The notes beneath the pieces were generated by a model that did not search any database, had not been told where the DNA came from, and worked only from the letters and a program-made list of their open reading frames with translations. Positions 1-7,208 of a DNA stretch of 32,408 nucleotides are shown here, piece by piece. The position numbers were made by a program, and so were the translations under genes. The stretch is from Mesorhizobium sp. (GTDB taxonomy: Bacteria > Pseudomonadota > Alphaproteobacteria > Rhizobiales > Rhizobiaceae). The stretch's first letter is position 1. Each line of letters opens with the position of its first letter. The stretch is from positions 389 through 32,796 of the forward strand of contig NZ_SUEO01000045.1 of NCBI RefSeq assembly GCF_004962925.1, in the 5' to 3' direction.

Positions 1-926
1 TCGTGCGCTCGCTCAACGAGCTCGGCATCAAGACAAAACATCCGATCGTCGTCACCAACTGGACGAACGAGGAAGGCGCGCGCTTTGCGCCGGCCATGAT
101 GGCGTCCGGGGTTTTTGCCGGCGTCCTCGACCAGGCCGACGTCTATTCGCATGTCGACAAGGACGGCAAGAAGTTCGGCGAGGAGCTCGAACGCATCGGC
201 TGGAAGGGCACCGAGAAAGTCGGTTACCGCAAGATCCACGCCTTCTTCGAGCTGCATATCGAGCAAGGGCCGATCCTCGAGGACGAGGGCATCGACATCG
301 GCGTCGTCACTCATGGCCAGGGACTGAAATGGCTACAGGTGACGCTGACCGGCAAGGAGGCGCATACCGGCTCTACGCCGATGCCGAAGCGCCGCAATGC
401 CGGGCTCGGCATGGCGCGGGTGATCGAGCTGGTGCACGAGATCGCCATGGACTACCAGCCCGACGCCGTCGGCGCGGTCGGCCACATGGAAGTCTATCCG
501 AACTCGCGCAACATCATCGCCGGCCGCACCGTGTTCACCATCGACATCCGCTCGCCGGAAAAGGAAGTGCTGGACGCGATGGACGGGCGCATCCGCGAAG
601 GCATCGACACGATCTGCGAGGCGCTCGACATCAAATACGTGATCGATCAGGTCGGCCATTTCGATCCGGTCACCTTCGATGCGGGCTGCGTCAAGGCCGT
701 GCGGGAGGCGGCAGAGCGCTTGGGTTATACGCACCGCAACATCGTCTCCGGTGCCGGCCACGACGCCTGCTGGATCAACCGCGTCGCGCCGACGGCGATG
801 GTGATGTGCCCCTGCGTCGACGGGCTCAGCCACAACGAGGCAGAGGAGATCTCAAAGGAATGGGCGGCGGCCGGCGCCGACGTGCTGTTCCACGCGGTGG
901 TGGAGACGGCGGTGATTGTGGAGTGA
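1..926 (+). CDS. Zn-dependent N-carbamoyl amino acid hydrolase / beta-ureidopropionase, 5' truncated by window edge
   Basis: Hydrolyses the N-carbamoyl group of N-carbamoyl-beta-alanine or N-carbamoyl-L-amino acids, the last step of reductive pyrimidine or hydantoin breakdown (family knowledge, HyuC/AmaB-like M20 amidohydrolase). About 308 codons are visible in frame from base 3; the family is usually about 410-420 residues, so roughly 105 N-terminal residues lie outside the window. Seen motifs: TNEEGARFAP and HIEQGP (metal ligands), GKEAHTGSTPM at the lid/dimerisation domain, GAGHDAC, and the C-terminal LSHNEAEE with the conserved histidine. The dihydropyrimidinase gene follows on the same strand, which fits an operon acting in sequence on ring-opened pyrimidine. 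Whether the natural substrate is carbamoyl-beta-alanine or a carbamoyl amino acid cannot be read from the sequence. Confidence 0.93.
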   Translation, partial: VRSLNELGIKTKHPIVVTNWTNEEGARFAPAMMASGVFAGVLDQADVYSHVDKDGKKFGEELERIGWKGTEKVGYRKIHAFFELHIEQGPILEDEGIDIGVVTHGQGLKWLQVTLTGKEAHTGSTPMPKRRNAGLGMARVIELVHEIAMDYQPDAVGAVGHMEVYPNSRNIIAGRTVFTIDIRSPEKEVLDAMDGRIREGIDTICEALDIKYVIDQVGHFDPVTFDAGCVKAVREAAERLGYTHRNIVSGAGHDACWINRVAPTAMVMCPCVDGLSHNEAEEISKEWAAAGADVLFHAVVETAVIVE

Positions 927-939
927 GCAGTCGGCGCCG

Positions 940-1089
940 TACCCCCACCCCTAACCCCTCCCCACAAGGGGGAGGGGGACTGGCAATGCCGACGCCTCTT
1001 CCTATGGCGAAAGCTTCGATGGGTTCAACTGTGACAACGCGACGACAAGCCTCCCTCCCCCTTGTGGGGAGGGATTGAGGGTGGGGGTA
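940..1089. repeat. Inverted pair of palindromic repeats flanking the spacer before the DUF559 gene
   Basis: The two arms, 940-978 and 1051-1089, are reverse complements matching at 35 of 39 positions by eye. Each arm also has its own small hairpin, CCCTCCCC-ACAAG-GGGGAGGG. The unit sits 14 bp after the stop of the hydrolase gene, and its right arm runs into the start region of the DUF559 gene, supplying GAGGG/GGGGG that could act as its ribosome binding site. It resembles the dispersed palindromic repeats common between genes in rhizobia; that these are multi-copy in this genome is inference. Confidence 0.85.
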
Positions 1090-1095
1090 CTCGTC

Positions 1096-1461
1096 TTGGC
1101 ACCGACCGCGATCGATCCAGCCGCCATAAAGCGTGCCAGAGCACTGCGCCGAAACATGACGGAAGGCGAGCGCAAACTCTGGTCTGAATTGAAAGAGTTC
1201 CGCCGCCTTTATGGGCTGCACGCCAGGAAGCAGGCGCCGATCGGACCTTACGTCGCGGACTTCGTTCTGCATGAGAAGAAGCTCGTCATCGAAGTGGACG
1301 GAGAGCATCACTTCACGCCTGAGCAAATGGACAAGGATCGGATACGCGATGCATGGTTTGGCCGTCAGGGCTATCGTGTGCTGCGGTTTTCGACAGGAGA
1401 CCTGGCAAATTCCTTCGATGGTTGCGTCGAGGAAATATTGCGGGAAGTTGGGGTCATGTAA
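1096..1461 (+). CDS. DUF559 endonuclease-domain protein (Vsr-like fold)
   Basis: Small protein of the DUF559 family, related to Vsr/PD-(D/E)xK nucleases; biological role unknown. Seen: the family signature with ALRRNMTEGERKLW near the N-terminus, then ARKQAPIGPYVADF, KLVIEVDGEHH and GYRVLRFSTGDL. The D of VADF and the E and D of IEVDG are the likely metal-binding catalytic residues. Length of about 121 residues is normal for the family. The start is uncertain: no ATG precedes the conserved region, and TTG 1075, GTG 1081 or TTG 1096 are all in frame; 1096 gives the most family-like N-terminus (MAPTAIDP). The gene sits between two pyrimidine catabolic genes, directly after a palindromic repeat pair, and has no obvious link to their pathway, so it looks inserted. 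Confidence 0.85.
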   Translation: MAPTAIDPAAIKRARALRRNMTEGERKLWSELKEFRRLYGLHARKQAPIGPYVADFVLHEKKLVIEVDGEHHFTPEQMDKDRIRDAWFGRQGYRVLRFSTGDLANSFDGCVEEILREVGVM

Positions 1462-1547
1462 GGACCGTTCAGGGTTCCTCGATCCTGAACCGACCTGATC
1501 AAGCAAGGCGCTCACAAGAAGCGCGAGAAAAACAAGGGAACAAGAAA

Positions 1548-2999
1548 ATGTCCAAAGTCATCAAAAACGGCACCATCGTGACCGCCGACCGCAGCTGGAA
1601 GGCCGACGTGCTGCTCAAGCACGGCAAGATCATCGCCATCGGCCCGGACCTGCATGGCGACCACGAATTCGACGCCACCGGCTGCTATGTGATGCCGGGC
1701 GGCATCGATCCGCACACCCATCTCGAAATGCCGTTCATGGGCACCTATTCGGCCGATGATTTCGAGAGCGGCACGCGCGCCGCACTTGCCGGCGGCACCA
1801 CCATGGTCGTCGATTTCTGCCTGCCGGCGCCGCAGCAGTCGCTGCTTGAGGCCTTGCAGATGTGGGACAACAAGACCTCGAAAGCCTCCTGCGATTATTC
1901 CTTCCACATGGCGATCACCTGGTGGGGCAAGCAGGTGTTCGACGAGATGGCCACGGTCGTCGACAAGGGCATAACCTCGTTCAAGCACTTCATGGCCTAC
2001 AAGGGCGCGCTGATGGTCGACGACGACGAGATGTATTCGTCGTTCCAGCGCTGCGCCGACCTTGGCGCGCTGCCGCTGGTCCATGCCGAGAATGGCGACG
2101 TGGTGGCGGCGCTTTCGCAGAAGCTGCTGGCCGCCGGCAATAACGGCCCCGAAGGGCACGCCTATTCGCGCCCGCCAGAAGTGGAAGGCGAGGCGACCAA
2201 CCGCGCCATCATGATCGCCGACATGGCCGGCGTGCCGCTCTATGTCGTGCATGTCTCCTGCGAGCAGGCCCACGAAGCCATTCGCCGGGCGCGCCAGAAA
2301 GGCATGCGGGTGTTCGGCGAGCCGCTGATCCAGCATCTGACGCTCGACGAGAGCGAGTATTTCGACAAGGACTGGGATCATGCGGCGCGCCGGGTGATGA
2401 GCCCGCCCTTCCGCAACAAGCTGCATCAGGACTCGCTGTGGGCCGGCCTGCAGGCCGGATCGCTGCAAGTGGTGGCGACCGACCATTGCGCCTTCACCAC
2501 CAGCCAAAAGCGCAACGGCGTCGGCGATTTCACCAAAATCCCGAACGGCACCGGCGGGCTCGAGGACCGCTTGCCGGTGCTGTGGACCACAGGCGTCAAC
2601 ACCGGACGGCTGACGATGAACGAGTTCGTCGCGGTAACCTCGACCAACATCGCGAAGATCCTCAACATGTATCCGAAGAAGGGCGCCATCGTCGAAGGCG
2701 CCGACGCCGACATCGTCGTCTGGGACCCGAAGCGCAAGAAAAAGATCACCTCCAAGAAGCAGCAGTCGGTGATCGACTACAACGTCTTCGAAGGTTTTGA
2801 GGTGACAGGCCTGCCGCGCTTCGTCTTCTCGCGCGGCGAACTGTCGATCCAGGAGGCTGAGGTCAAGGCGAAGCCCGGCCATGGTGAGTTCGTCGGCCGC
2901 GAGCCGAATGCAGCGGTCAACCGGGCGCTGTCGACGTGGAAGGAGATTTCCGCGCCGCGCAAGGTGGAACGCACAGGCATTCCGGCGACCGGGGTGTGA
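1548..2999 (+). CDS. hydA: Dihydropyrimidinase (D-hydantoinase)
   Basis: Zinc amidohydrolase opening the ring of 5,6-dihydrouracil/dihydrothymine to the carbamoyl-beta-amino acid, the step before the hydrolase at the left edge. 483 residues, the normal family length. Seen: GGIDPHTHLEMP with metal ligands H56 and H58; the carboxylated-lysine candidate K152 in HFMAYKG; H179 in LPLVHAENGD; H235 in VVHVSCEQAH; D312 in VATDHCAF. The frame is open further upstream, but ATG 1548 gives the conserved N-terminus MSKVIKNGTIVTAD and is preceded by AAGGGAACAAG. The 3' end overlaps the next gene by four bases. No catalytic residue is missing. Function as a hydantoinase on 5-substituted hydantoins is possible; the adjacent importer and hydrolase support pyrimidine use. 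Confidence 0.96.
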   Translation: MSKVIKNGTIVTADRSWKADVLLKHGKIIAIGPDLHGDHEFDATGCYVMPGGIDPHTHLEMPFMGTYSADDFESGTRAALAGGTTMVVDFCLPAPQQSLLEALQMWDNKTSKASCDYSFHMAITWWGKQVFDEMATVVDKGITSFKHFMAYKGALMVDDDEMYSSFQRCADLGALPLVHAENGDVVAALSQKLLAAGNNGPEGHAYSRPPEVEGEATNRAIMIADMAGVPLYVVHVSCEQAHEAIRRARQKGMRVFGEPLIQHLTLDESEYFDKDWDHAARRVMSPPFRNKLHQDSLWAGLQAGSLQVVATDHCAFTTSQKRNGVGDFTKIPNGTGGLEDRLPVLWTTGVNTGRLTMNEFVAVTSTNIAKILNMYPKKGAIVEGADADIVVWDPKRKKKITSKKQQSVIDYNVFEGFEVTGLPRFVFSRGELSIQEAEVKAKPGHGEFVGREPNAAVNRALSTWKEISAPRKVERTGIPATGV

Positions 3000-3373
3000 G
3001 CTTGCGCGCTGTTCATCTCGCAGCCGTGGTCCTGCTGGCCGCCGGCCAGGCTACGGCCGCCGCGATCGACCTTTCCAAGCCCTATGGTAACAAGTCAGGC
3101 TGTATCAACAAGAACGGCCAGCAGGTCTATGCCGAGGACATGCTGCTCCTGACCGAAAAGGAATTCATCACTGTGGCCAGCGCCTGCACTTTCACCGAAA
3201 AGCAGGCGCAGGCCGACGGTTCGCTGGTGGTGAAGGCGCAATGCCAGGCGGAAGGCGAGGAGGGTGAGTCACCCGGCCAGTTCACCATCAAGCGGAGTAC
3301 CAAGAACGCCAAGAGGCTGGTGATTGCCGACGAGGACGGCACGGTCATGGGGGAAGTCTCCCGTTGCCGATGA
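2996..3373 (+). CDS. Small secreted protein of unknown family, coupled to dihydropyrimidinase
   Basis: I do not recognise this family. A GTG start at 2996 overlaps the hydA stop (GTGA), giving 125 residues; TTG 3002 is an alternative. The first 23 residues form a plausible signal peptide (hydrophobic AAVVLLAAGQATAAA, cleavage near A22/A23). The mature part has exactly four cysteines (C36, C64, C83, C124), which suggests two disulfides in the periplasm, and ends in SRCR at the extreme C-terminus. No strong ribosome binding site precedes the GTG, so translation is probably coupled to hydA. Stop-start overlap suggests co-expression with pyrimidine catabolism, but a functional link is inference. 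Confidence 0.7.
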   Translation: MSLRAVHLAAVVLLAAGQATAAAIDLSKPYGNKSGCINKNGQQVYAEDMLLLTEKEFITVASACTFTEKQAQADGSLVVKAQCQAEGEEGESPGQFTIKRSTKNAKRLVIADEDGTVMGEVSRCR

Positions 3374-3396
3374 TGGCCGCTGCCTCAGCGTCGGCC

Positions 3397-3801
3397 TCAG
3401 GCGACCAGCGCATCCAGTTCCGGCAGCAGGACGACGCTTTCCTGCTCGTTGGGATCGGTGCGGGCGATGACCGCCGAGGCCGGGCTGTCGCTCAGATTGG
3501 CGGGCAGGTGCGGCACTCCGGCAGGAATGTAGAAGAGGTCGCCGGCTTTGACCACGATCTGCTGTTCGAGCCGGTCGCCATACCAGGTATGGACCTCGCC
3601 GGAGAGCACATAGATCGCGGTCTCATGGCTTTCATGCATGTGCGCCTTGGCGCGGGCACCGGGCGGCATGGTGAGCAGATGCATGCAGATGCCGGTAGAG
3701 CCGACTGTCTCGGCGGCGATGCCGGTGAAATAACTCAGTCCCTGCTTGCCTTCATAAGAGCTTTCAGGGCGGATAAGATGACAAGTGAGTTTGGGCGACA
3801 T
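3397..3801 (-). CDS. Single-domain cupin protein
   Basis: 134-residue single cupin barrel. Cupin motif 1 is seen as PPGARAKAHMHESHETAIYVLSG-type spacing (two histidines, a glutamate and the closing glycine), and motif 2 as GDLFYIPAGVPHLPAN with the third metal histidine, so a metal site is intact. Start ATG at 3801. It faces the preceding catabolic gene tail to tail and is divergent from the ABC importer genes. Substrate unknown; cupins of this size may be small-molecule isomerases, dioxygenases or ligand sensors. Placement inside the pyrimidine locus suggests a role there but does not prove it. Confidence 0.85.
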   Translation of the reverse strand: MSPKLTCHLIRPESSYEGKQGLSYFTGIAAETVGSTGICMHLLTMPPGARAKAHMHESHETAIYVLSGEVHTWYGDRLEQQIVVKAGDLFYIPAGVPHLPANLSDSPASAVIARTDPNEQESVVLLPELDALVA

Positions 3802-3929
3802 CGGGGCGACTCTCGATCGAGTGGGAACTCTCAGCCGGATAGGACAGGGCGAGTGGAAAGCAACATCGAGGAAAGATCAACCGGATTCCAGCAGGCGCGC
3901 CAGCGGTGCGAAAAGGCAGGCTGCGGCCT

Positions 3930-4721
3930 ATGATGGGAGCATCGCCAGCCGTCGTTTCGGCAAGCAAGCTCGACCTGACCTTCCAGACCAGTGATGGTCC
4001 GGTGCAGGCACTGTCGAATGTCGACCTGACGATCGGCAAGGGTGAATTCGTGTCCTTCATCGGGCCGTCCGGCTGCGGCAAGACGACCTTGCTGCGGGTC
4101 ATCGCCGATCTGGAGAAACCGACCTCCGGAAGCATCTCGGTCAACGGCCTGACGCCCGAGCAGGCGCGCCAGAGCCGCGCCTATGGCTATGTCTTCCAGG
4201 CGGCCGCACTTTATCCGTGGCGTACGATCTCGCGCAACGTGGCGCTGCCGCTGGAGATCATGGGCCTGTCCAAGGCAGAGCAGGCGGCGCGCATCAAGCG
4301 CACGCTCGATCTCGTCAACCTGTCCGGCTTCGAGCAGAAATACCCGTGGCAGCTTTCTGGCGGCATGCAGCAGCGCGCCTCGATCGCGCGGGCGCTGGCC
4401 TTCGATGCCGATCTTTTGTTGATGGACGAGCCGTTCGGCGCGCTGGACGAGATCGTGCGCGACCATCTCAATGAACAGCTGCTGGAACTGTGGGAGCGGA
4501 CCAACAAGACCATCTGCTTCGTCACCCATTCCATTCCCGAGGCAGTCTACCTTTCGACGCGCATCATCGTCATGTCGCCGCGTCCGGGCCGCGTCAGCGA
4601 CGTCATCGAATCGACGCTGCCGAAGAAGCGGCCGCTCGACATTCGCGAGACGCCGGAGTTCCTGGCGATCGCCGCGCGGGTGCGTGATGGCCTCAGGGCA
4701 GGGCACAGTTATGACGATTGA
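3930..4721 (+). CDS. ABC transporter ATP-binding protein, nitrate/sulfonate/THI5-type importer family
   Basis: ATPase of a small-molecule importer of the SsuB/TauB/ThiZ class. Seen: Walker A GPSGCGKTT, Q-loop in YVFQAAALYPWRT, signature LSGGMQQR, Walker B LLLMDEPFGALD, and the switch histidine in FVTHSIPEA. About 263 residues from ATG 3930, preceded by AAAGGCAGG about ten bases away; an in-frame GTG at 3906 would add eight residues, and ATG 3933 is also possible. It is the first gene of an importer set whose permeases and binding protein follow on the same strand, separated here by a palindromic repeat insertion of about 290 bp. Together with the neighbouring hydrolases, the likely cargo is a pyrimidine or pyrimidine-derived compound (inference). 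Confidence 0.92.
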   Translation: MMGASPAVVSASKLDLTFQTSDGPVQALSNVDLTIGKGEFVSFIGPSGCGKTTLLRVIADLEKPTSGSISVNGLTPEQARQSRAYGYVFQAAALYPWRTISRNVALPLEIMGLSKAEQAARIKRTLDLVNLSGFEQKYPWQLSGGMQQRASIARALAFDADLLLMDEPFGALDEIVRDHLNEQLLELWERTNKTICFVTHSIPEAVYLSTRIIVMSPRPGRVSDVIESTLPKKRPLDIRETPEFLAIAARVRDGLRAGHSYDD

Positions 4722-4770
4722 GCGGGTGAAAGATGAGCCGCCTCGTAACGGGGGAGCGGCTGACCCTGCC

Positions 4771-5062
4771 TTCGTCATCCTAGGGCGGAGCACCCGCGAA
4801 GCGGCGTGCGCAGACCCTAGGATCCATGCCGTGACATTGGCCGAAGCGCACAAACGGTTCAGAAAGTGTGCGGGACGCGCGGCAAACCTCCTCGCATCGG
4901 GAGCAATGTTTCGCACCGTTGCGGGGCGGGGAGGTAACGGCATGGATCCTAGGGTCTGCGCCGCGTCGCTTCGCTCCTTGCTTCGCCCTAGGATGACGAG
5001 GGCGCGGTTTGGCGCTCCCTTTACGCACGCCGGTTCGCGGCGGGTCCGCCCTAGGATGACGA
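4771..5062. repeat. RIME-like palindromic intergenic element within the ABC operon
   Basis: The 400-bp gap between the ATPase and first permease genes is mostly this element. Arm 1 (4771-4834) and arm 2 (4933-5000) are inverted copies: both contain CGTCATCCTAGGGCG, then GCGAAGCG, then CGCAGACCCTAGGATCC and CATGCCGT, when read in opposite directions. A third partial copy, CCGCCCTAGGATGACGA, lies at 5046-5062. About 98 bp of unrelated sequence separates the arms. The structure matches the rhizobial mosaic palindromic elements (RIME type) in style; family assignment is inference. No gene is seen in the gap. It places a large hairpin in any transcript running from the ATPase to the permeases. Confidence 0.85.
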
Positions 5063-5121
5063 AAGCGCGGTCATCCTCTCACGTTACGCAGAGCGTGCGC
5101 CAGTCCGGCGAGGGCCGCTAG

Positions 5122-6000
5122 ATGGACTCCTTTCGCGACAAGCTCATCCCGGTGACCTCGATCCTCGCGGGCGTGGTTGTCGTTTGGTACATTATGGCCG
5201 TCATCCTCAACGCGCCGTTCCAGCGCGATCTCGATCGCCGCGCCGGCGAGACGCCAGGGGTTGTGGAATTCATCGGCAAGACGCTGTCGCAGCCGAAGCC
5301 GACACTGCCGGCGCCGCATCAGGTGGCGGTGAATTTCTTCGAGAACACGTTTCTGCGCAAGGTCACCTCGAGCCGCAGCCTTGTCTACAATGCCTGGGTG
5401 ACGCTGTCCTCGACGCTGCTCGGCTTCGCCTTCGGCACGGCGCTTGGCATCGTGATTGCCGTCGGCATCGTGCATGTGGCAACGCTCGACCGCAGCCTGA
5501 TGCCGTGGATCATCGCCTCGCAGACGATTCCGATCCTGGCGGTGGCGCCGATGATCATCGTCGTGCTGGCGGCGATCGGCATCACTGGGCTGATCCCGAA
5601 AGCGCTGATCTCGACCTATCTGTCGTTCTTTCCGGTGGCGGTCGGCATGGTCAAGGGACTGCGCTCGCCCGAGCTCACCCATCTCGATCTGATGCACACC
5701 TACAATGCCAGCCCTTCGCAGACCTTCTGGAAATTGCGCGTACCGGCGTCGGTGCCGTTCCTGTTCACCTCGATGAAGGTGGCGGTGGCTGCCAGCCTCG
5801 TCGGTGCCATCGTCGGTGAACTGCCAACCGGCGCCGTCGCAGGTATCGGCGCCAAGCTGCTCGCCGGCGCCTATTACAGCCAGACCATCGACATCTGGTC
5901 GGCGCTGGTGGCCGGCTCGGTCGTGGCGGCGCTGCTGGTGATGGTGGTTGGCATTGCCGGGCGCATCGTCGACCGCGCCATGGGCGGGAGGCCGGCATGA
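5122..6000 (+). CDS. ABC transporter permease (first of two)
   Basis: Inner-membrane permease of 292 residues. The N-terminus has one membrane segment (about residues 10-30) followed by a periplasmic stretch, then a BPD_transp_1 core of five to six segments starting near residue 93. The ATPase-docking EAA loop is recognisable around residues 194-214 (YNASPSQTFWKLRVPASVPF). ATG 5122 directly follows an in-frame TAG at 5119-5121. The end overlaps the second permease by four bases (ATGA), so the two are translationally coupled and probably form a heterodimer with the ATPase encoded before the palindromic element. Confidence 0.92.
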   Translation: MDSFRDKLIPVTSILAGVVVVWYIMAVILNAPFQRDLDRRAGETPGVVEFIGKTLSQPKPTLPAPHQVAVNFFENTFLRKVTSSRSLVYNAWVTLSSTLLGFAFGTALGIVIAVGIVHVATLDRSLMPWIIASQTIPILAVAPMIIVVLAAIGITGLIPKALISTYLSFFPVAVGMVKGLRSPELTHLDLMHTYNASPSQTFWKLRVPASVPFLFTSMKVAVAASLVGAIVGELPTGAVAGIGAKLLAGAYYSQTIDIWSALVAGSVVAALLVMVVGIAGRIVDRAMGGRPA

Positions 6001-7127
6001 GCGATCTCCTTTCGTCGATCACGCCTCGTTCCTGGCAAGGGGTTGCCGCGCTTGCCCTTCTTGCCGGCGCGCTCCTTCTTTGGCCGCTTGTCGATGCCAC
6101 GCCCGGTTACGGTACGGCGACCGCGGCTTTGATTTTCTTCTTGCTGCTCCTGGCAATTGAGGCCGACAATTTCCCACCGGCAATTGGGGTGGTGTTGCTC
6201 TTCCTTGGTGCGCATGGCGCGGCGTGGCTGCTGCTGGCCGGCATAACCGGCAATGAAGGCACCGCTCGCGCATCCTTCTATCTGCTGCTTGCCGCGGCAT
6301 GGCTTCTAGCCTGGCGCTGCGTGACGGTCCTGTCCGCGCTTCGCCCGACCTCGCGCTGGGCGGCGACCGCTTTGAGGCTGATCATCCCGGCGATCTTTGG
6401 CGCCTGGATCCTGATCATCTGGGAGGCGGTGACGCGCGGCGCGGGCATCCCCTTCATCCTGCTGCCGCCGCCAAGCGCCATCGGCGTTCGTATCGCCAAT
6501 TCGCTGCCGGTCCTGGCCGCCGACGTGCGGCAGACCATCTTCAAGGCGGTGATCTTCGGCTATGTCGTCGGCAGCGGCGCTGGCTTCCTCGCCGCCATCG
6601 CGGCCGACCGCGTGCCGTTCCTGCGGCGCGGGTTGCTGCCGATCGGCAATATGGTGTCGGCGTTGCCGATCATCGGCGTGGCGCCGATCATGGTCATGTG
6701 GTTCGGCTTCGACTGGCAGTCGAAGGCCGCCGTCGTCATCATCATGACCTTTTTCCCGATGCTGGTGAACACGGTCGCAGGCCTTGCCGCCTCCGGCCAT
6801 ATGGAGCGCGACCTGATGCGCACTTATGCGTCGAGCTACTGGCAGACGCTGTTCAAGCTGCGGCTGCCGGCGGCAGCCCCCTTCATCTTCAACGCGCTGA
6901 AGATCAATTCGACGCTGGCGCTGATCGGCGCCATCGTCGCGGAGTTCTTCGGCACGCCGGTGGTCGGCATGGGTTTCCGGATTTCGACCGAGGTCGGGCG
7001 GATGAACATCGATATGGTCTGGGCCGAAATCGCAGTTGCAGCACTTGCGGGTTCGGTCTTTTATGGCGTGGTCGCTCTTTTCGAGAGAGCAGTCACGTTT
7101 TGGCATCCCTCCGTCCGTGGTGGATAG
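5997..7127 (+). CDS. ABC transporter permease (second), with N-terminal membrane extension
   Basis: 376 residues, longer than the usual 250-290 because of an added N-terminal region (about residues 15-125) with roughly four hydrophobic segments and no recognised domain. The permease core follows, with PPPSAIGVRIANSLP at its start and the EAA loop YASSYWQTLFKLRLPAAAPF. Starts inside the stop of the first permease. Partner of the first permease and of the binding protein 81 bp downstream. The extension is a real part of the frame; it may be a fused accessory membrane domain typical of this transporter subfamily rather than an error. Confidence 0.9.
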   Translation: MSDLLSSITPRSWQGVAALALLAGALLLWPLVDATPGYGTATAALIFFLLLLAIEADNFPPAIGVVLLFLGAHGAAWLLLAGITGNEGTARASFYLLLAAAWLLAWRCVTVLSALRPTSRWAATALRLIIPAIFGAWILIIWEAVTRGAGIPFILLPPPSAIGVRIANSLPVLAADVRQTIFKAVIFGYVVGSGAGFLAAIAADRVPFLRRGLLPIGNMVSALPIIGVAPIMVMWFGFDWQSKAAVVIIMTFFPMLVNTVAGLAASGHMERDLMRTYASSYWQTLFKLRLPAAAPFIFNALKINSTLALIGAIVAEFFGTPVVGMGFRISTEVGRMNIDMVWAEIAVAALAGSVFYGVVALFERAVTFWHPSVRGG

Positions 7128-7145
7128 GGCGGTGGCGGGTTTGGA

Positions 7146-7171
7146 ATCAGGAGCGCATTGAAGGTCCTGAT
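7146..7171 (+). promoter_or_regulatory. Intercistronic stem-loop before the binding-protein gene
   Basis: ATCAGGA (7146-7152) pairs perfectly with TCCTGAT (7165-7171) around a 12-base loop in the 81-bp gap between permease and binding protein. There is no T-run after it, so it is not a typical terminator. In ABC operons such hairpins often stabilise the binding-protein transcript; that role here is inference. Confidence 0.4.
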
Positions 7172-7208
7172 CCTAAAGGGTGAACACTTAACTTCAGAGG
7201 GTAAAAAC

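Noticed and set aside
1512..2882. Long minus-strand frame opposite dihydropyrimidinase
   Set aside because: Shadow of hydA codon bias; low-complexity histidine/arginine-rich product without family features.
4711..5121. Possible extra gene or longer permease N-terminus reading through the palindromic element in the permease frame
   Set aside because: The frame ends at TAG 5119-5121 just before the permease ATG, and its product is repeat-derived sequence without any permease character.
7128..7208. TPP riboswitch before the THI5-like receptor gene
   Set aside because: The conserved thi-box elements are not present; only a simple 7-bp hairpin is seen.
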